Shown: one piece after another, positions 45,574-54,284 of the stretch | Layout: the number at the start of each line of letters is the position of its first letter | Numbering within the stretch: the first letter of the stretch is position 1 | From: Candidatus Cloacimonas acidaminovorans str. Evry | GTDB lineage: Bacteria > Cloacimonadota > Cloacimonadia > Cloacimonadales > Cloacimonadaceae | Length of the DNA stretch: 64,000 bases | Reading direction: 5' to 3' | Assembly: GCF_000146065.2 (NCBI RefSeq) | Contig: NC_020449.1 | Coordinates: 744,001 to 808,000, forward strand | The notes under the pieces: model-generated | Told to the model about the DNA's origin: nothing | The model's input: only the letters and a program-made list of their open reading frames with translations | The model's database searches: none | Translations under genes and position numbers: made by a program

Positions 45574-46784
45574 AAGAAGATATTTTCTTTATTTCTAAAA
45601 ATGGAACAGAGTTTACCTACCATAACTTGATTGAGGACATTAATAATACCACTAAGTTATATAGATACTGCTATAATCCAGATACTTATTCTATATTTCT
45701 ACAGATTATAACCAGCATTATTTTTGGACAAAATCTTATTCTCTTAGATAATGATTTTACTGATATAGAATTAAATTCTTTGGGTATAGATAACAATGAA
45801 CTAAATAGTTATGAGCATATCAACCACCAGCCAATTACAGATTTTCAGAACATACTAAATAAAATAAATAACAATGAAGATTGGAAACTTACCCTCTTCA
45901 CATCTGGAACTACTGGAATACCCAAAAGAGTTACTCATACAATTGGTAATCTTACCAGATTTGTTCGGATTTCTGAAAAGCATAAATCCGATATCTGGGG
46001 TTTTGCTTATAATCCTACTCATATAGCTGGAATTCAAGTTTTTTTCCAAGCACTTTTTAATGGAAATACTATAATTGATCTATTTAATGTAAGTAAAAGC
46101 GAAATTTTTAATAGAATTGAAAAATATCAAATATCCAATATTTCTGCAACACCTACTTTTTATAGAATGTTAATGCCAATAGACAAATATTATCCTAGTA
46201 TTAGGCGAATAACATCCGGGGGGGAAAGATTTGATGCAAACCTATCAAATAATTTACTTAGAGCATTCCCTAATGCAAAACTAAGAAACATTTATGCTTC
46301 TACTGAAGCTGGCTCCGTCTTGGAGTCAGATAATGATCATTTTAGAATAACTAATCCTCAAATATGCAAAATTGAGCATAATAAATTATATATCCATAGC
46401 TCTTTAATTGGATTGGAAGATAATTCTGATTATTGGTATGATACAGGTGATTTGGTTGAAATTGTAGATGAAAATACAGGGGAATTTGTTTTTGTTAGTA
46501 GAGATAATGAAGTGATAAATGTAGGGGGTTATAATGCAAATCCTTCAGAAATTGAAGAAGCATTATGTAATCATCCGGCTGTTGAGCAAGCAAGGGTTTG
46601 GGGGAAACCTAATCCTGTTATTGGGAATATACTAATAGCAGATGTCGTTTGTAGATTTAAATGTACCGAAAAAGAATTGCGTGAGTATCTCAGAACTATA
46701 CTCCAGGATTATAAAATTCCCCGTATAATTAATTTTACAACTACAATTGAGAAAACACGAAGTGGGAAAATAAAAAGGACTTAA
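45570..46784 (+). CDS. Acyl-AMP ligase / acyl-ACP synthetase
   Basis: 404 aa ANL-superfamily adenylating enzyme: LTLFTSGTTGIPKRVTHT (P-loop), IYASTEAGSV, YWYDTGDLVEI (Y-x-T-G-D), VINVGGYNANPSEIEEALC (hinge) and the catalytic lysine in TRSGKIKRT at the end. It is about 100 residues shorter at the N-terminus than typical family members but keeps all catalytic motifs. It should activate a carboxylic acid and load it onto the ACP encoded directly upstream. Confidence 0.92.
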   Translation: MKEDIFFISKNGTEFTYHNLIEDINNTTKLYRYCYNPDTYSIFLQIITSIIFGQNLILLDNDFTDIELNSLGIDNNELNSYEHINHQPITDFQNILNKINNNEDWKLTLFTSGTTGIPKRVTHTIGNLTRFVRISEKHKSDIWGFAYNPTHIAGIQVFFQALFNGNTIIDLFNVSKSEIFNRIEKYQISNISATPTFYRMLMPIDKYYPSIRRITSGGERFDANLSNNLLRAFPNAKLRNIYASTEAGSVLESDNDHFRITNPQICKIEHNKLYIHSSLIGLEDNSDYWYDTGDLVEIVDENTGEFVFVSRDNEVINVGGYNANPSEIEEALCNHPAVEQARVWGKPNPVIGNILIADVVCRFKCTEKELREYLRTILQDYKIPRIINFTTTIEKTRSGKIKRT

Positions 46785-46786
46785 AT

Positions 46787-47512
46787 ATGAAAAATGTATT
46801 GGTTACAGGTATAATGCAAGGTTTAGGCCTACAGATAGCTAAAAACTTGCTTCAAAAGGGATATAATGTTTATGGGGTATCTTTGAAAGAAACTGATACT
46901 TTAAAAGAACTTGAATGTCTTCATCCAAAACAACTTACAAATATTTATTGTGATTTGGGAAATATTGACAATTCTATTGATATAATCTTTAATAAAGTTA
47001 TTGGTTTCAATATCCCACTATATGGATTTGTAAATAATGCAGCAATTGCTTACGATGATATAATAAGTAATTTGCAATATAAACCGCTGTTAAAAATGTA
47101 TCAAATAAATGTTTTTTCTCCTATGATGATTACAAAATATGTGATTCGTAATATGCTTCTACATAGAACTTCTGGGTCTATTGTTCATATCTCTTCTATT
47201 AGTGTTCATACTGGATATAAAGGGCTGGCTATGTATGCCTCTACAAAAGGAGCATTAGAAGCGTTTTCAAAAACCACTGCTCGGGAATGGGGTGAAAAAG
47301 GAATAAGATCTAATGCTTTAGTGGCAGGTTTTATGGAAACTTCAATGAGTAGTACTTTAAGTAAAGAACAAAGAGATAGAATATATAAGAGAACTTCCTT
47401 AAAAATACCTACAACAGTTGAATCAGTAGCAAATATGGTTGAATTCTTATTAAGTGATAATAGCCGTTCTGTTACTGGAGCAAATGTTTTTGTAGATTCC
47501 GGAACAATTTGA
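46787..47512 (+). CDS. FabG-like SDR ketoreductase
   Basis: 241 aa. Classical SDR: VTGIMQGLGLQIAKNLLQKG (T-G-x3-G-x-G), FVNNAAIAYDD, SSISVHTGYKGLAMYASTKG (Ser-Tyr-Lys), AREWGEKGIRSNALVAGFME and SVTGANVFVDSG. Likely reduces a 3-ketoacyl-ACP. It follows the ligase by 2 nt. A second member lies at 53598 next to a FabH-like KS, so the two form one acyl module split by other genes. Confidence 0.88.
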   Translation: MKNVLVTGIMQGLGLQIAKNLLQKGYNVYGVSLKETDTLKELECLHPKQLTNIYCDLGNIDNSIDIIFNKVIGFNIPLYGFVNNAAIAYDDIISNLQYKPLLKMYQINVFSPMMITKYVIRNMLLHRTSGSIVHISSISVHTGYKGLAMYASTKGALEAFSKTTAREWGEKGIRSNALVAGFMETSMSSTLSKEQRDRIYKRTSLKIPTTVESVANMVEFLLSDNSRSVTGANVFVDSGTI

Positions 47513-47592
47513 TATTTGTATTACTTACTTAATTATAATTAGCTTATGGTTTGAAAGGAATACTTCAGATCAAGAAATTAATGATGACTATT

Positions 47593-47628
47593 AATATACT
47601 ATGGTTTGAATATGGAATATAGTATATT
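47593..47628. other. 10-bp inverted repeat in intergenic gap
   Basis: AATATACTAT (47593-47602) and ATAGTATATT (47619-47628) are perfectly complementary, 16-nt loop, then ATTTATTAAAAA. It lies between the ketoreductase and the lipoprotein gene; a terminator or operator is possible, chance AT-rich symmetry also. Flanking TATGGTTTGAA occurs twice (near 47545 and 47600). Confidence 0.4.
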
Positions 47629-47667
47629 ATTTATTAAAAAGTTTGCAAGAGTTAATGGAATGAAATT

Positions 47668-49200
47668 ATGAAAATTAAGTTTTCTTTTATTATTTCAATA
47701 ATATTATGTTCACTATTTATTTTAAGTTGTGACAATGGGACGAAGACACAAAAGGGTATTATATCAGGTGTGATATATTTAGATGGTCAAACAGAGTATT
47801 CTGGAATTATTGTATCTGTTTTTTCTGCTGATGTTGTTCCTATAGAAATAAAAAATGTAAATAGAGAATACCCTCAACTTCCTTATCCTATAAATGATTA
47901 TGTGTATTTTGATCACAGAGCATATAATCCGATTAGAACTGTATATACCGATTCAGAAGGGAAATTTGAGATTTCAGATATTACTTATGGCAACTATATT
48001 ATTGCTTATTATAAAGAAGGTTGGGGGTATAATTATATGTATGATATTGAGTTAAATAGTCCTGAGTATAATATGGAAGAACTCCGTTTATATCCAGAAT
48101 TGGAAGTTCCCCATAGTATCACTAATGAATATATTTTTATTTCAGATAGAACCTATAGAATATCAGGCAATTGTGTTAGTTTACTTGGTTCTAACATAAT
48201 TGCCCAGACAAATACTCGACTTATTATTGATCCTAAAGCTATTTTTCAAATAAATGGAAACTTTATTACCCAGCGGGAAGACAATAATATGGTTATTATA
48301 ACTTCTTCCAATCGTATTTACAACCCCAATTCACAAGTTATAAATGGTCTTGCTATTGAATTTACAGCAAATTCGTCAGTTTCCAATCTGAATAATATCC
48401 TTTTTAGTTATCTTTATGACGGCTTGAAAATTACAAAGAAAAATTTGATAATTGAAAATTGTGGTTTTATAAGGAATATTAATTCTCTTCAAATCTTTAA
48501 TGTTAACAATATAGAAATTCGCCATAATAATTTTTTAATAAACGAAGATATTCAATCCGAAACTGTTTATTGTTATAATACTGACCAAGTTGTGTTAGAA
48601 AGAAATATATTCTATAAAAATGCTTGTTCAATTAAAACAGAAATAGGAAAGAATTCTATTATTCAGAATAATTATTTTATAAATGGTGTTTATGAAATTC
48701 AAACCCTTTGGGAATCTACAGCCATAGCACAATATAATTCATTCAAAGATAGCAAAAATGCTTTATCTAATTCAGGAGCTTCAAATTTGGAAATTTTATA
48801 TAATGAAATAAATTCAGAAACATGCGTTAATATTTTTAATACATCAAATTGGGAAAATACATTTACTCAAGGATGGACAAAAGCAAATAATAATAATTTT
48901 ATGTCCACAGATTATGCTGTTCTATGTAAAGCTGTTTATTTTTATGGTGGTAATCCTATGCCCCTTGATTTTCATAATAATTATTGGGGAGTTACTAATA
49001 GTGACGATATTGCTAATATGATATATGATTATTATGATGCTCCTCCTCATGATACATCCCATGGTGGAAACTGGGGGATAATAGAATATATTCCTTTTAA
49101 AACAAGTCCAGTAACTAATGCTGGAGTTCAATTGAATAATACTTCATTGATAATAAAACCACTGAAAACACCGATATCACAAAAAAAATTTAGCCACTGA
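47668..49200 (+). CDS. Lipoprotein with right-handed parallel beta-helix
   Basis: 510 aa. Lipoprotein signal peptide with lipobox LFILSC at residues ~16-21. A carboxypeptidase-regulatory-like domain follows (ISGVIYLDGQTEYSGIIVSV ... GKFEISDITYGNYIIAYYKE). Residues ~150-450 are repeated short strands with Asn ladders (IENCGFIRNINSLQIFNVNN, IEIRHNNFLINE, IIQNNYFING), a NosD/pectate-lyase-like beta helix. Outer-membrane or periplasmic polysaccharide binding or cleavage is possible. The end (LKTPISQKKFSH) is encoded by W5/W8 repeat words. Confidence 0.85.
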   Translation: MKIKFSFIISIILCSLFILSCDNGTKTQKGIISGVIYLDGQTEYSGIIVSVFSADVVPIEIKNVNREYPQLPYPINDYVYFDHRAYNPIRTVYTDSEGKFEISDITYGNYIIAYYKEGWGYNYMYDIELNSPEYNMEELRLYPELEVPHSITNEYIFISDRTYRISGNCVSLLGSNIIAQTNTRLIIDPKAIFQINGNFITQREDNNMVIITSSNRIYNPNSQVINGLAIEFTANSSVSNLNNILFSYLYDGLKITKKNLIIENCGFIRNINSLQIFNVNNIEIRHNNFLINEDIQSETVYCYNTDQVVLERNIFYKNACSIKTEIGKNSIIQNNYFINGVYEIQTLWESTAIAQYNSFKDSKNALSNSGASNLEILYNEINSETCVNIFNTSNWENTFTQGWTKANNNNFMSTDYAVLCKAVYFYGGNPMPLDFHNNYWGVTNSDDIANMIYDYYDAPPHDTSHGGNWGIIEYIPFKTSPVTNAGVQLNNTSLIIKPLKTPISQKKFSH

Positions 49201-49230
49201 GGACACTGAAAGCACAGAGGACACTGAGAA
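49158..49230. repeat. W5/W8 repeat arm overlapping two genes
   Basis: CCACTGAAAACACCGATATC, then GCCACTGAGGACACTGAAAG and CACAGAGGACACTGAGAAA. The first half is the 3' end of the lipoprotein gene including its stop codon; the second half fills the gap to the VanZ-like gene. Confidence 0.85.
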
Positions 49231-49241
49231 ATAATAGGATT

Positions 49242-49673
49242 ATGTTACAGGAAAATAGGAAAGATGGAGTAAAATGGTTATTTTGGGGATGGTTTATTGT
49301 GGTTTTAGTGTTGAATGTTATCCCTTTGGGAAAAGAGACAAATAGAAGTTTGAGTGGTAATAAGATTTACCAATTTCGGCTGGATTATGTAGTTCATTCC
49401 TTAACTTTCTTAGTGTTTGCCTGGATATGGGTTTTAGGGAAGATAAAGAATGTTTGTTGGTTTGAGGGGAATGAGGTTTTGAAGTTTGGAGGGATTGTAT
49501 TTATTTCTGCTCTGGGGCTTGAATTGCTACAGATTATTATACCTTATAGAACATTTAATCCGATGGATATGATAGCGAATCTCTTTGGAGCGTTGTTGGC
49601 TATGCTGTTTATTTTAATTAGCCACCGAGAACACCGAAGCCACCGAAAAGAGATTTATAATACAAAAATATAA
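49242..49673 (+). CDS. VanZ-like membrane protein with repeat-encoded tail
   Basis: 143 aa. Four hydrophobic segments; VanZ-family features are IYQFRLDYVVHSLTFLVFAW (D-x-x-x-H), LELLQIIIPYRTFNPMDMIA (E...P-x-R-x-x-x-x-D) and NLFGALLAML. Function in VanZ-like proteins is poorly known. The C-terminus SHREHRSHRKEIYNTKI is the W5 repeat translated, so the natural end was probably near residue 126. Arms lie on both sides of the gene. Confidence 0.87.
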   Translation: MLQENRKDGVKWLFWGWFIVVLVLNVIPLGKETNRSLSGNKIYQFRLDYVVHSLTFLVFAWIWVLGKIKNVCWFEGNEVLKFGGIVFISALGLELLQIIIPYRTFNPMDMIANLFGALLAMLFILISHREHRSHRKEIYNTKI

Positions 49674-49788
49674 GCCACCGAGAACACCGAAGCCACCGAA
49701 AAGAGATTTATAGCCACCGAGAACATTGAAGCCACCGAAAAAATATAACCACTGAGGACACTGAGAGCACTGAGGGCACTGAGAAAGT
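49619..49788. repeat. W5/W8 repeat arms, left of second GxxExxY gene
   Basis: Three W5 units (GCCACCGAGAACACCGAAGC and CACCGAAAAGAGATTTATA) followed by a W8 unit (CCACTGAGGACACTGAGAGC, ACTGAGGGCACTGAGAAAG). The first unit is inside the VanZ-like gene. A reversed W5 copy follows the GxxExxY gene at 50202. Confidence 0.88.
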
Positions 49789-49828
49789 CATTTAATATTC
49801 AAAATAAGAGAGGAGAAGGTAAAAAGTT

Positions 49829-50197
49829 ATGATATATGAGAAAGAGCTGAGTGATAGAATTATTGGTTGTGCAATTGCGGTTCACAAAGAACTTGGTGCT
49901 GGATATTTGGAAAAGGTATATGAACGAGCTTTATGTGTAGAATTCAAATATCAAGACATTAATTTTGAATCTCAGGTTCCTATACAAGTTTTTTATAGAA
50001 ATCAGATTGTTGGTGATTATGTTGCTGATATTATTGTAGATAGTAAAATTATACTGGAGCTTAAGGCGTGTAATGTAATTCATCCATTGCATTCTGCTCA
50101 AATAATGAACTATCTAACTGCTACAGGAATTAAAGTTGGCTATATATTAAATTTTGGGAATGAGGCAAAATTAGAATTTAAGAGAATAGTCCATTAA
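49829..50197 (+). CDS. GxxExxY protein (PD-(D/E)XK-like)
   Basis: 122 aa, close paralogue of 42462-42830: AVHKELGAGYLEKVYERALC, GDYVADIIVDSKIILELKAC and IKVGYILNFGNEAKLEFKR. The D...E-L-K motif of the PD-(D/E)XK-like fold is intact. GGAGAAGG is 8-10 nt before the ATG. Inverted W5 arms flank it (49619-49788 and 50202-50224). Role unknown; the recurring arm-gene-arm layout suggests it belongs to a mobile unit. Confidence 0.9.
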   Translation: MIYEKELSDRIIGCAIAVHKELGAGYLEKVYERALCVEFKYQDINFESQVPIQVFYRNQIVGDYVADIIVDSKIILELKACNVIHPLHSAQIMNYLTATGIKVGYILNFGNEAKLEFKRIVH

Positions 50198-50201
50198 ACT
50201 A

Positions 50202-50224
50202 TTTTTCGGTAATTTCGGTGGCTT
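50202..50224. repeat. W5 arm, reversed, right of GxxExxY gene
   Basis: TTTTTCGGTAATTTCGGTGG then CTT is the reverse complement of W5 words. It ends 5 nt before the TTG start of the next gene. At the paralogous site (after 42830) the sequence matches up to CTATTTTTC and then diverges, so the arm is lost there. Confidence 0.85.
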
Positions 50225-50228
50225 AATT

Positions 50229-50993
50229 TTGAAAAGGGATTTTACAGTTAGAAAGTATGGTGAATTGTTGGATGCCTTTACGGAAGCAGGTTATAATTTC
50301 CAAAGAGTAGAAGATTTTATTCAAAAACCAAATGCTCAAGTTGTAGTTTTAAGGCATGATGTTGACCTAAGAAACTGGGCAGCAATTAGATTGGCAAAAT
50401 TAGAAGCCAGTTTAGGTATTAAGTCAACTTATTATTTTAGAATTGGTCCGCAAAGCTATAACCCTAAAATCATTAAACAGATAGTAGATTTAGGGCATGA
50501 AATTGGTTACCATTATGAAGATTTAGCTACTTGTAACGGTGATATTGAGGAAGCAATACATTCATTTGAAAAGAATCTGTCCAAGATACGATATTTTTAT
50601 CCTGTAAAAACAGTTTGTATGCACGGTAGCAGTGGAAGTCCTTATGATAATCGTGATCTATGGAATTATTATAAATTGGAGGACTTTAGCTTAATCTGTG
50701 AACCATATATAAGCTTAGATTATAACAAAGTATTATACCTTTCAGATACAGGCAGAAGATGGAATGGATTCAAAATGTCCTTAAGAGACAATGTTAAGAG
50801 TTCCTATAATTATAACTTTTATAAAACAAAGGATATTATCAAAAATATTGAGACCCTTCCTAAACAGATATTAATTAATGCTCATCCTGAGCAATGGACA
50901 AATAATCTGCCTGAATGGTTATTTGTAAAAATATTTTCAATAGCTCATACTTTCTATAAAATCCATTATAGAAATCCTAAGATTAAAGGATAG
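50229..50993 (+). CDS. Polysaccharide deacetylase-like protein with TTG start
   Basis: 254 aa. CE4-like variant with VVVLRHDVDLRNWAAIRLAK (H-D-V-D motif 1), IKSTYYFRIGP, LGHEIGYHYEDLATC (zinc histidines) and QILINAHPEQW. Family members of this type start MKRDFT..KY..LL; here the matching codon is TTG 50229, and a repeat arm ends just upstream with no SD visible. This suggests that arm insertion replaced the original ATG and RBS. Likely cytoplasmic. A second deacetylase follows immediately. Confidence 0.82.
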   Translation: MKRDFTVRKYGELLDAFTEAGYNFQRVEDFIQKPNAQVVVLRHDVDLRNWAAIRLAKLEASLGIKSTYYFRIGPQSYNPKIIKQIVDLGHEIGYHYEDLATCNGDIEEAIHSFEKNLSKIRYFYPVKTVCMHGSSGSPYDNRDLWNYYKLEDFSLICEPYISLDYNKVLYLSDTGRRWNGFKMSLRDNVKSSYNYNFYKTKDIIKNIETLPKQILINAHPEQWTNNLPEWLFVKIFSIAHTFYKIHYRNPKIKG

Positions 50994-50994
50994 A

Positions 50995-51954
50995 ATAGTT
51001 ATCAGTTACAATAATATTAAAAAGCCATTTTATGCTCTTCTTAGTAATGATGTAGAAACAACATCTATATGGTTTAACGATCTGCGTGATTCTACGGGGA
51101 AAAAAGTTTTACAAAAAGGGATGCCCAAATTATTGGATTTATATGCAAAATATGGAATTAAAGCAACCTTTTTCTATACAGGGTATATTGCAAAACTATA
51201 TCCTGAAGTAGTAAAAATGGCGGCAAATTTGGGACACGAAATTGGCTCTCATGGGAAGTCACATCTAAAAGAAAATGGCTTTGATATTATGCCTTATGAA
51301 AAGCAGGTCAAGCATCTTGAATATTCAAAAAAGCTACTTGAAGATATAAGCGGTAAACCAATAATTTCTTTTAGAGCTCCAGCTTTAAGAGTATCTCCAA
51401 ATACTGCAACAGCGTTGTTAGAAACAGGTTTTCGTATTGATAGCTCAATTGCTTCTCAAAGGTTTGATTTTTTTCTTTCTTTTGGCTCTAAGAAAAAAAT
51501 CAAGTTTTTAAATGCACCTCGTTTACCATATAGAACAAATCGGAATAATATATTTATAAGAGGTCAAAGTAACTTAGTAGAAATTCCTCCTTCGGCAACA
51601 ATTATTCCTTTTGCCGGAACAACAATGAGAATTATGCCTGAAATAACAAGTTATCATCAAAAGATTTTGCACTTGGAAGCAAAATTAAATCGCAAGCCCT
51701 TAGTTTTTATTATACATCCTAATGAAATAATTGATGAAAGCAACGAACCAAGAATTATAAAGCGTCGTTCTGATAATGTTATTGCCTATGTTTTAAGCGA
51801 TTTATTAAGAGCTAAACTTAAAACCAAGAATCTGGGTGAAAATGCTTTGCCATTATATGAACAGCTTGTATTATATTATATTAATAAAGGATATGCATTT
51901 ACTACTATGCAGGAATATGTATCTTTAAATGAAGGTAAAATAAGCAACCTATGA
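50995..51954 (+). CDS. Polysaccharide deacetylase with non-standard (ATA) start
   Basis: 319 codons from ATA 50995. The first in-frame ATG is 51121, but the reading frame upstream to 50944 is open and encodes FYALLSNDVETTSIWFND, the motif-1 region (catalytic Asp in N-D-V-E) that the family needs. No ATG, GTG or TTG lies in that stretch. AAAGGA (50985-50990) is correctly spaced for ATA 50995, so either ATA initiates weakly or an ATG was mutated. Downstream: IKATFFYTGYIAKLYPEVVK, LGHEIGSHGKSH (zinc), SFRAPALRVSP and VFIIHPNEI. Starting at 51121 would remove the catalytic motif. Confidence 0.75.
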   Translation: MVISYNNIKKPFYALLSNDVETTSIWFNDLRDSTGKKVLQKGMPKLLDLYAKYGIKATFFYTGYIAKLYPEVVKMAANLGHEIGSHGKSHLKENGFDIMPYEKQVKHLEYSKKLLEDISGKPIISFRAPALRVSPNTATALLETGFRIDSSIASQRFDFFLSFGSKKKIKFLNAPRLPYRTNRNNIFIRGQSNLVEIPPSATIIPFAGTTMRIMPEITSYHQKILHLEAKLNRKPLVFIIHPNEIIDESNEPRIIKRRSDNVIAYVLSDLLRAKLKTKNLGENALPLYEQLVLYYINKGYAFTTMQEYVSLNEGKISNL

Positions 51955-52583
51955 AAGCATATCTGAAAGTTGAATTTCATCCTCTCCCTTTTCATCAGGA
52001 AAGGTCTTTTTTTAAGGCATTGAAACATACTACAAAAGAACATGGATTTTCGGGTCCTTTTGCACAATGCAGGTTTTTAGCTTCAAGAACTAAAGATCAT
52101 TGGTTACAAGTAATATCAAGAATAATGCCTTTTAATGGTATTCGGGTTAAACTCCAAAAGATGAGAGGTGTTATGATCGCCAGAGATGTTCACATCGGTC
52201 CTTTGGTTACAATTGATGATGTGTATCCTTATTTTGTGTCTATTGGAAGAGGATCATCAATTGCCGGTAATAATTTTATTTTAACTCATTCTAAACCCCT
52301 TGAATATCATAGTGAAGTTAGTAAGGCCTATGTAGCACCTGTTAATATAGGGAAGCATGTTTGGATTGCTATCAATGTAACTATTTTACCAGGCGTAACG
52401 ATTGGTGAGGGTTCTATAGTTGCATCCGGTAGTGTTGTTACAAAATCAATTCCTCCTCTTGTTTTAGCAGCCGGTATTCCTGCTCAGGTGAAAAAGGATC
52501 TAGCTCCGAAATTGAAAAAAAACTATACAGATGAAAATTTCAATGCTATTCTTGAAAAGCGGAAAAAAGAATTTGGATTTTAA
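51951..52583 (+). CDS. Hexapeptide-repeat acetyltransferase
   Basis: 210 aa. An N-terminal alpha-helical part (HTTKEHGFSGPFAQCRFLAS) precedes left-handed beta-helix repeats: GVMIARDVHIGPLVTIDD, YFVSIGRGSSIAGNNFILTH (possible catalytic His), VNIGKHVWIAINVTILPGVT and IGEGSIVASGSVVTKSIPP, with AAGIPAQVKK closing. Sugar O- or N-acyltransferase; in this position next to FabH- and SDR-type genes it could transfer the special acyl group. It overlaps the deacetylase by 4 nt. Confidence 0.88.
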   Translation: MKAYLKVEFHPLPFHQERSFFKALKHTTKEHGFSGPFAQCRFLASRTKDHWLQVISRIMPFNGIRVKLQKMRGVMIARDVHIGPLVTIDDVYPYFVSIGRGSSIAGNNFILTHSKPLEYHSEVSKAYVAPVNIGKHVWIAINVTILPGVTIGEGSIVASGSVVTKSIPPLVLAAGIPAQVKKDLAPKLKKNYTDENFNAILEKRKKEFGF

Positions 52584-52598
52584 ATATTAGAAGGATTT

Positions 52599-53591
52599 AT
52601 GAAACAGTTAGTTAGGAATGTTCATATAATTGGGACTGGTTCTTATACACCTGAAACAGTTTACACAAATGAATATCTTGAAACGATTGTACCTACAAGT
52701 GCCAAATGGATTGAAGAAAATCTTGGTATTAAAGAAAGACGAATTGCTTTACCAAACCAAACAACAAGTGATCTTGCAGTTGAAGCAGGTAAAAAAGCAA
52801 TTGAAAATGCTGGTCTGAAACCTGATGATATAGAACTTATTATAGTTGCGACTGCTACCCCTGATCGCTTAGCTCCCTCTACTGCAGCTATTGTTCAAGA
52901 TAAATTGAAAGCTTATAATTCTGTAGCTTTTGATCTTGCAGCTGTTTGTTCAGGATTTCTTTTTGGTATATCTACAGCTTCTCAATTTATTGCAACCAGT
53001 GTTTATAATAATGCTTTAATTATTGGAGCTGATACTTTTTCCAAGATAATTGACTGGAGTAGAAGAGATTGTGTGTTTTTTGGAGATGGAGCTGGAGCTG
53101 CTGTTTTATCACATACAGAAACAGATGGGGGATTTTTGGCTTTCAGATTATATACAGATGGTAGAGGTAAATGGAATTTCACTATTCCAGGAGGTGGTTC
53201 TGAATTCCCTTTAAGTTATGAAAATGTAGATGCTGGCTATCGCTATTTTCAAATGAATGGCAAAGCTGTATATGAGACAGGTGTAAAAGTTCTTCCTAAA
53301 GCTATATGGCAAGTGTTAAAGGATACGGGATTAAGTATAAATGATATTGATTATATGATACCTCATCAACCAAGTATTAAGATTTTAAAAGATACCGCTG
53401 AAGTTATTGGTTTGCCTTTTGAAAAAGTAATGACTAATATGGATCGTTATGCCAATACATCTGGTGGCACTATTCCTATTTTATTAGATGAAGTGAATCG
53501 GGCAGGGAAATTAAAACCGGGAACTTTGGTTTTATTTGCTGCTGTAGGTTCTGGGTGGACTTATGGTGCTTCCATTATTAGGTGGAGCTAA
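52599..53591 (+). CDS. 3-oxoacyl-ACP synthase III-like ketosynthase (FabH family)
   Basis: 330 aa, full FabH length. Catalytic triad visible: Cys117 in FDLAAVCSGFLFGIS, His in MIPHQPSIKILKD and Asn in RYANTSGGTIPILLDE. FabH-type enzymes condense an acyl-CoA with malonyl-ACP. With the ACP at 45346, the ligase and two ketoreductases it can build a short 3-hydroxyacyl chain, presumably for N-acylation of an amino sugar; inference from context. The general fatty-acid FabH role cannot be excluded, but the location in a sugar cluster speaks against it. Confidence 0.92.
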   Translation: MKQLVRNVHIIGTGSYTPETVYTNEYLETIVPTSAKWIEENLGIKERRIALPNQTTSDLAVEAGKKAIENAGLKPDDIELIIVATATPDRLAPSTAAIVQDKLKAYNSVAFDLAAVCSGFLFGISTASQFIATSVYNNALIIGADTFSKIIDWSRRDCVFFGDGAGAAVLSHTETDGGFLAFRLYTDGRGKWNFTIPGGGSEFPLSYENVDAGYRYFQMNGKAVYETGVKVLPKAIWQVLKDTGLSINDIDYMIPHQPSIKILKDTAEVIGLPFEKVMTNMDRYANTSGGTIPILLDEVNRAGKLKPGTLVLFAAVGSGWTYGASIIRWS

Positions 53592-53597
53592 AAAAAA

Positions 53598-54284
53598 TTG
53601 AAAATCTTAATTGCGGGGGCTTCCGGAGGAATAGGTAAATATTTAGCAGAACAATTTAGTGAAAAAGGTTTTGAGGTTTTTGGAACTTATAATTCACATC
53701 CCCCCAAGCAAAATTTAAAGTATAAAATGGACAAAGTAGATGTTACTAAAGAACCTGAGATAGAAGAATGGATAAATAATGTAGCTAATTGTTCAGATGA
53801 ACTGTCCTTTATATATTGTGTAGGGTTAAATTATAACTGTATTACTCATAAAGCTGAAACAGACAAATGGCTTGAGGTTATCAATACCAATTTAATTGGA
53901 GCTCAGCTTTCTCTAAAACACATTTTGCCTCTTATGAGAAATAAAAGATATGGTAGGATCATATTATTTTCCTCTGTAGTTCCTCAAATTGGAGTTTCGG
54001 GGACAAGTGCATATTCTTCTTCTAAAGCAGGGTTATGGGGATTAACTAAAACTGTAGCTATAGAAAATGCAACTTATGGAATTACTATAAATACTGTCAA
54101 TCTGGGCTATTTTGATATCGGTATGATTAAAGATGTTCCTACTGATTTGCTAAATAAAATAATAAATTCTATACCGATTGGAAAATTAGGAGATCCTGTT
54201 AATATCTTAAAAACGGTTGAATACTTGATAGCTACCGATTATATTACTGGTAGCCAAATTAATTTAAATGGGGGACTTTATTAA
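53598..54284 (+). CDS. FabG-like SDR ketoreductase
   Basis: 228 aa, start TTG 53598, 7 nt after the FabH-like gene. SDR motifs: ILIAGASGGIGKYLAEQF, SSVVPQIGVSGTSAYSSSKA (Ser-Tyr-Lys), LTKTVAIENATYGITINTVN and DYITGSQINLNGG. Probably reduces the 3-ketoacyl product of the KS. Only distantly like the SDR at 46787. The last gene before a repeat-rich gap. Confidence 0.88.
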   Translation: MKILIAGASGGIGKYLAEQFSEKGFEVFGTYNSHPPKQNLKYKMDKVDVTKEPEIEEWINNVANCSDELSFIYCVGLNYNCITHKAETDKWLEVINTNLIGAQLSLKHILPLMRNKRYGRIILFSSVVPQIGVSGTSAYSSSKAGLWGLTKTVAIENATYGITINTVNLGYFDIGMIKDVPTDLLNKIINSIPIGKLGDPVNILKTVEYLIATDYITGSQINLNGGLY

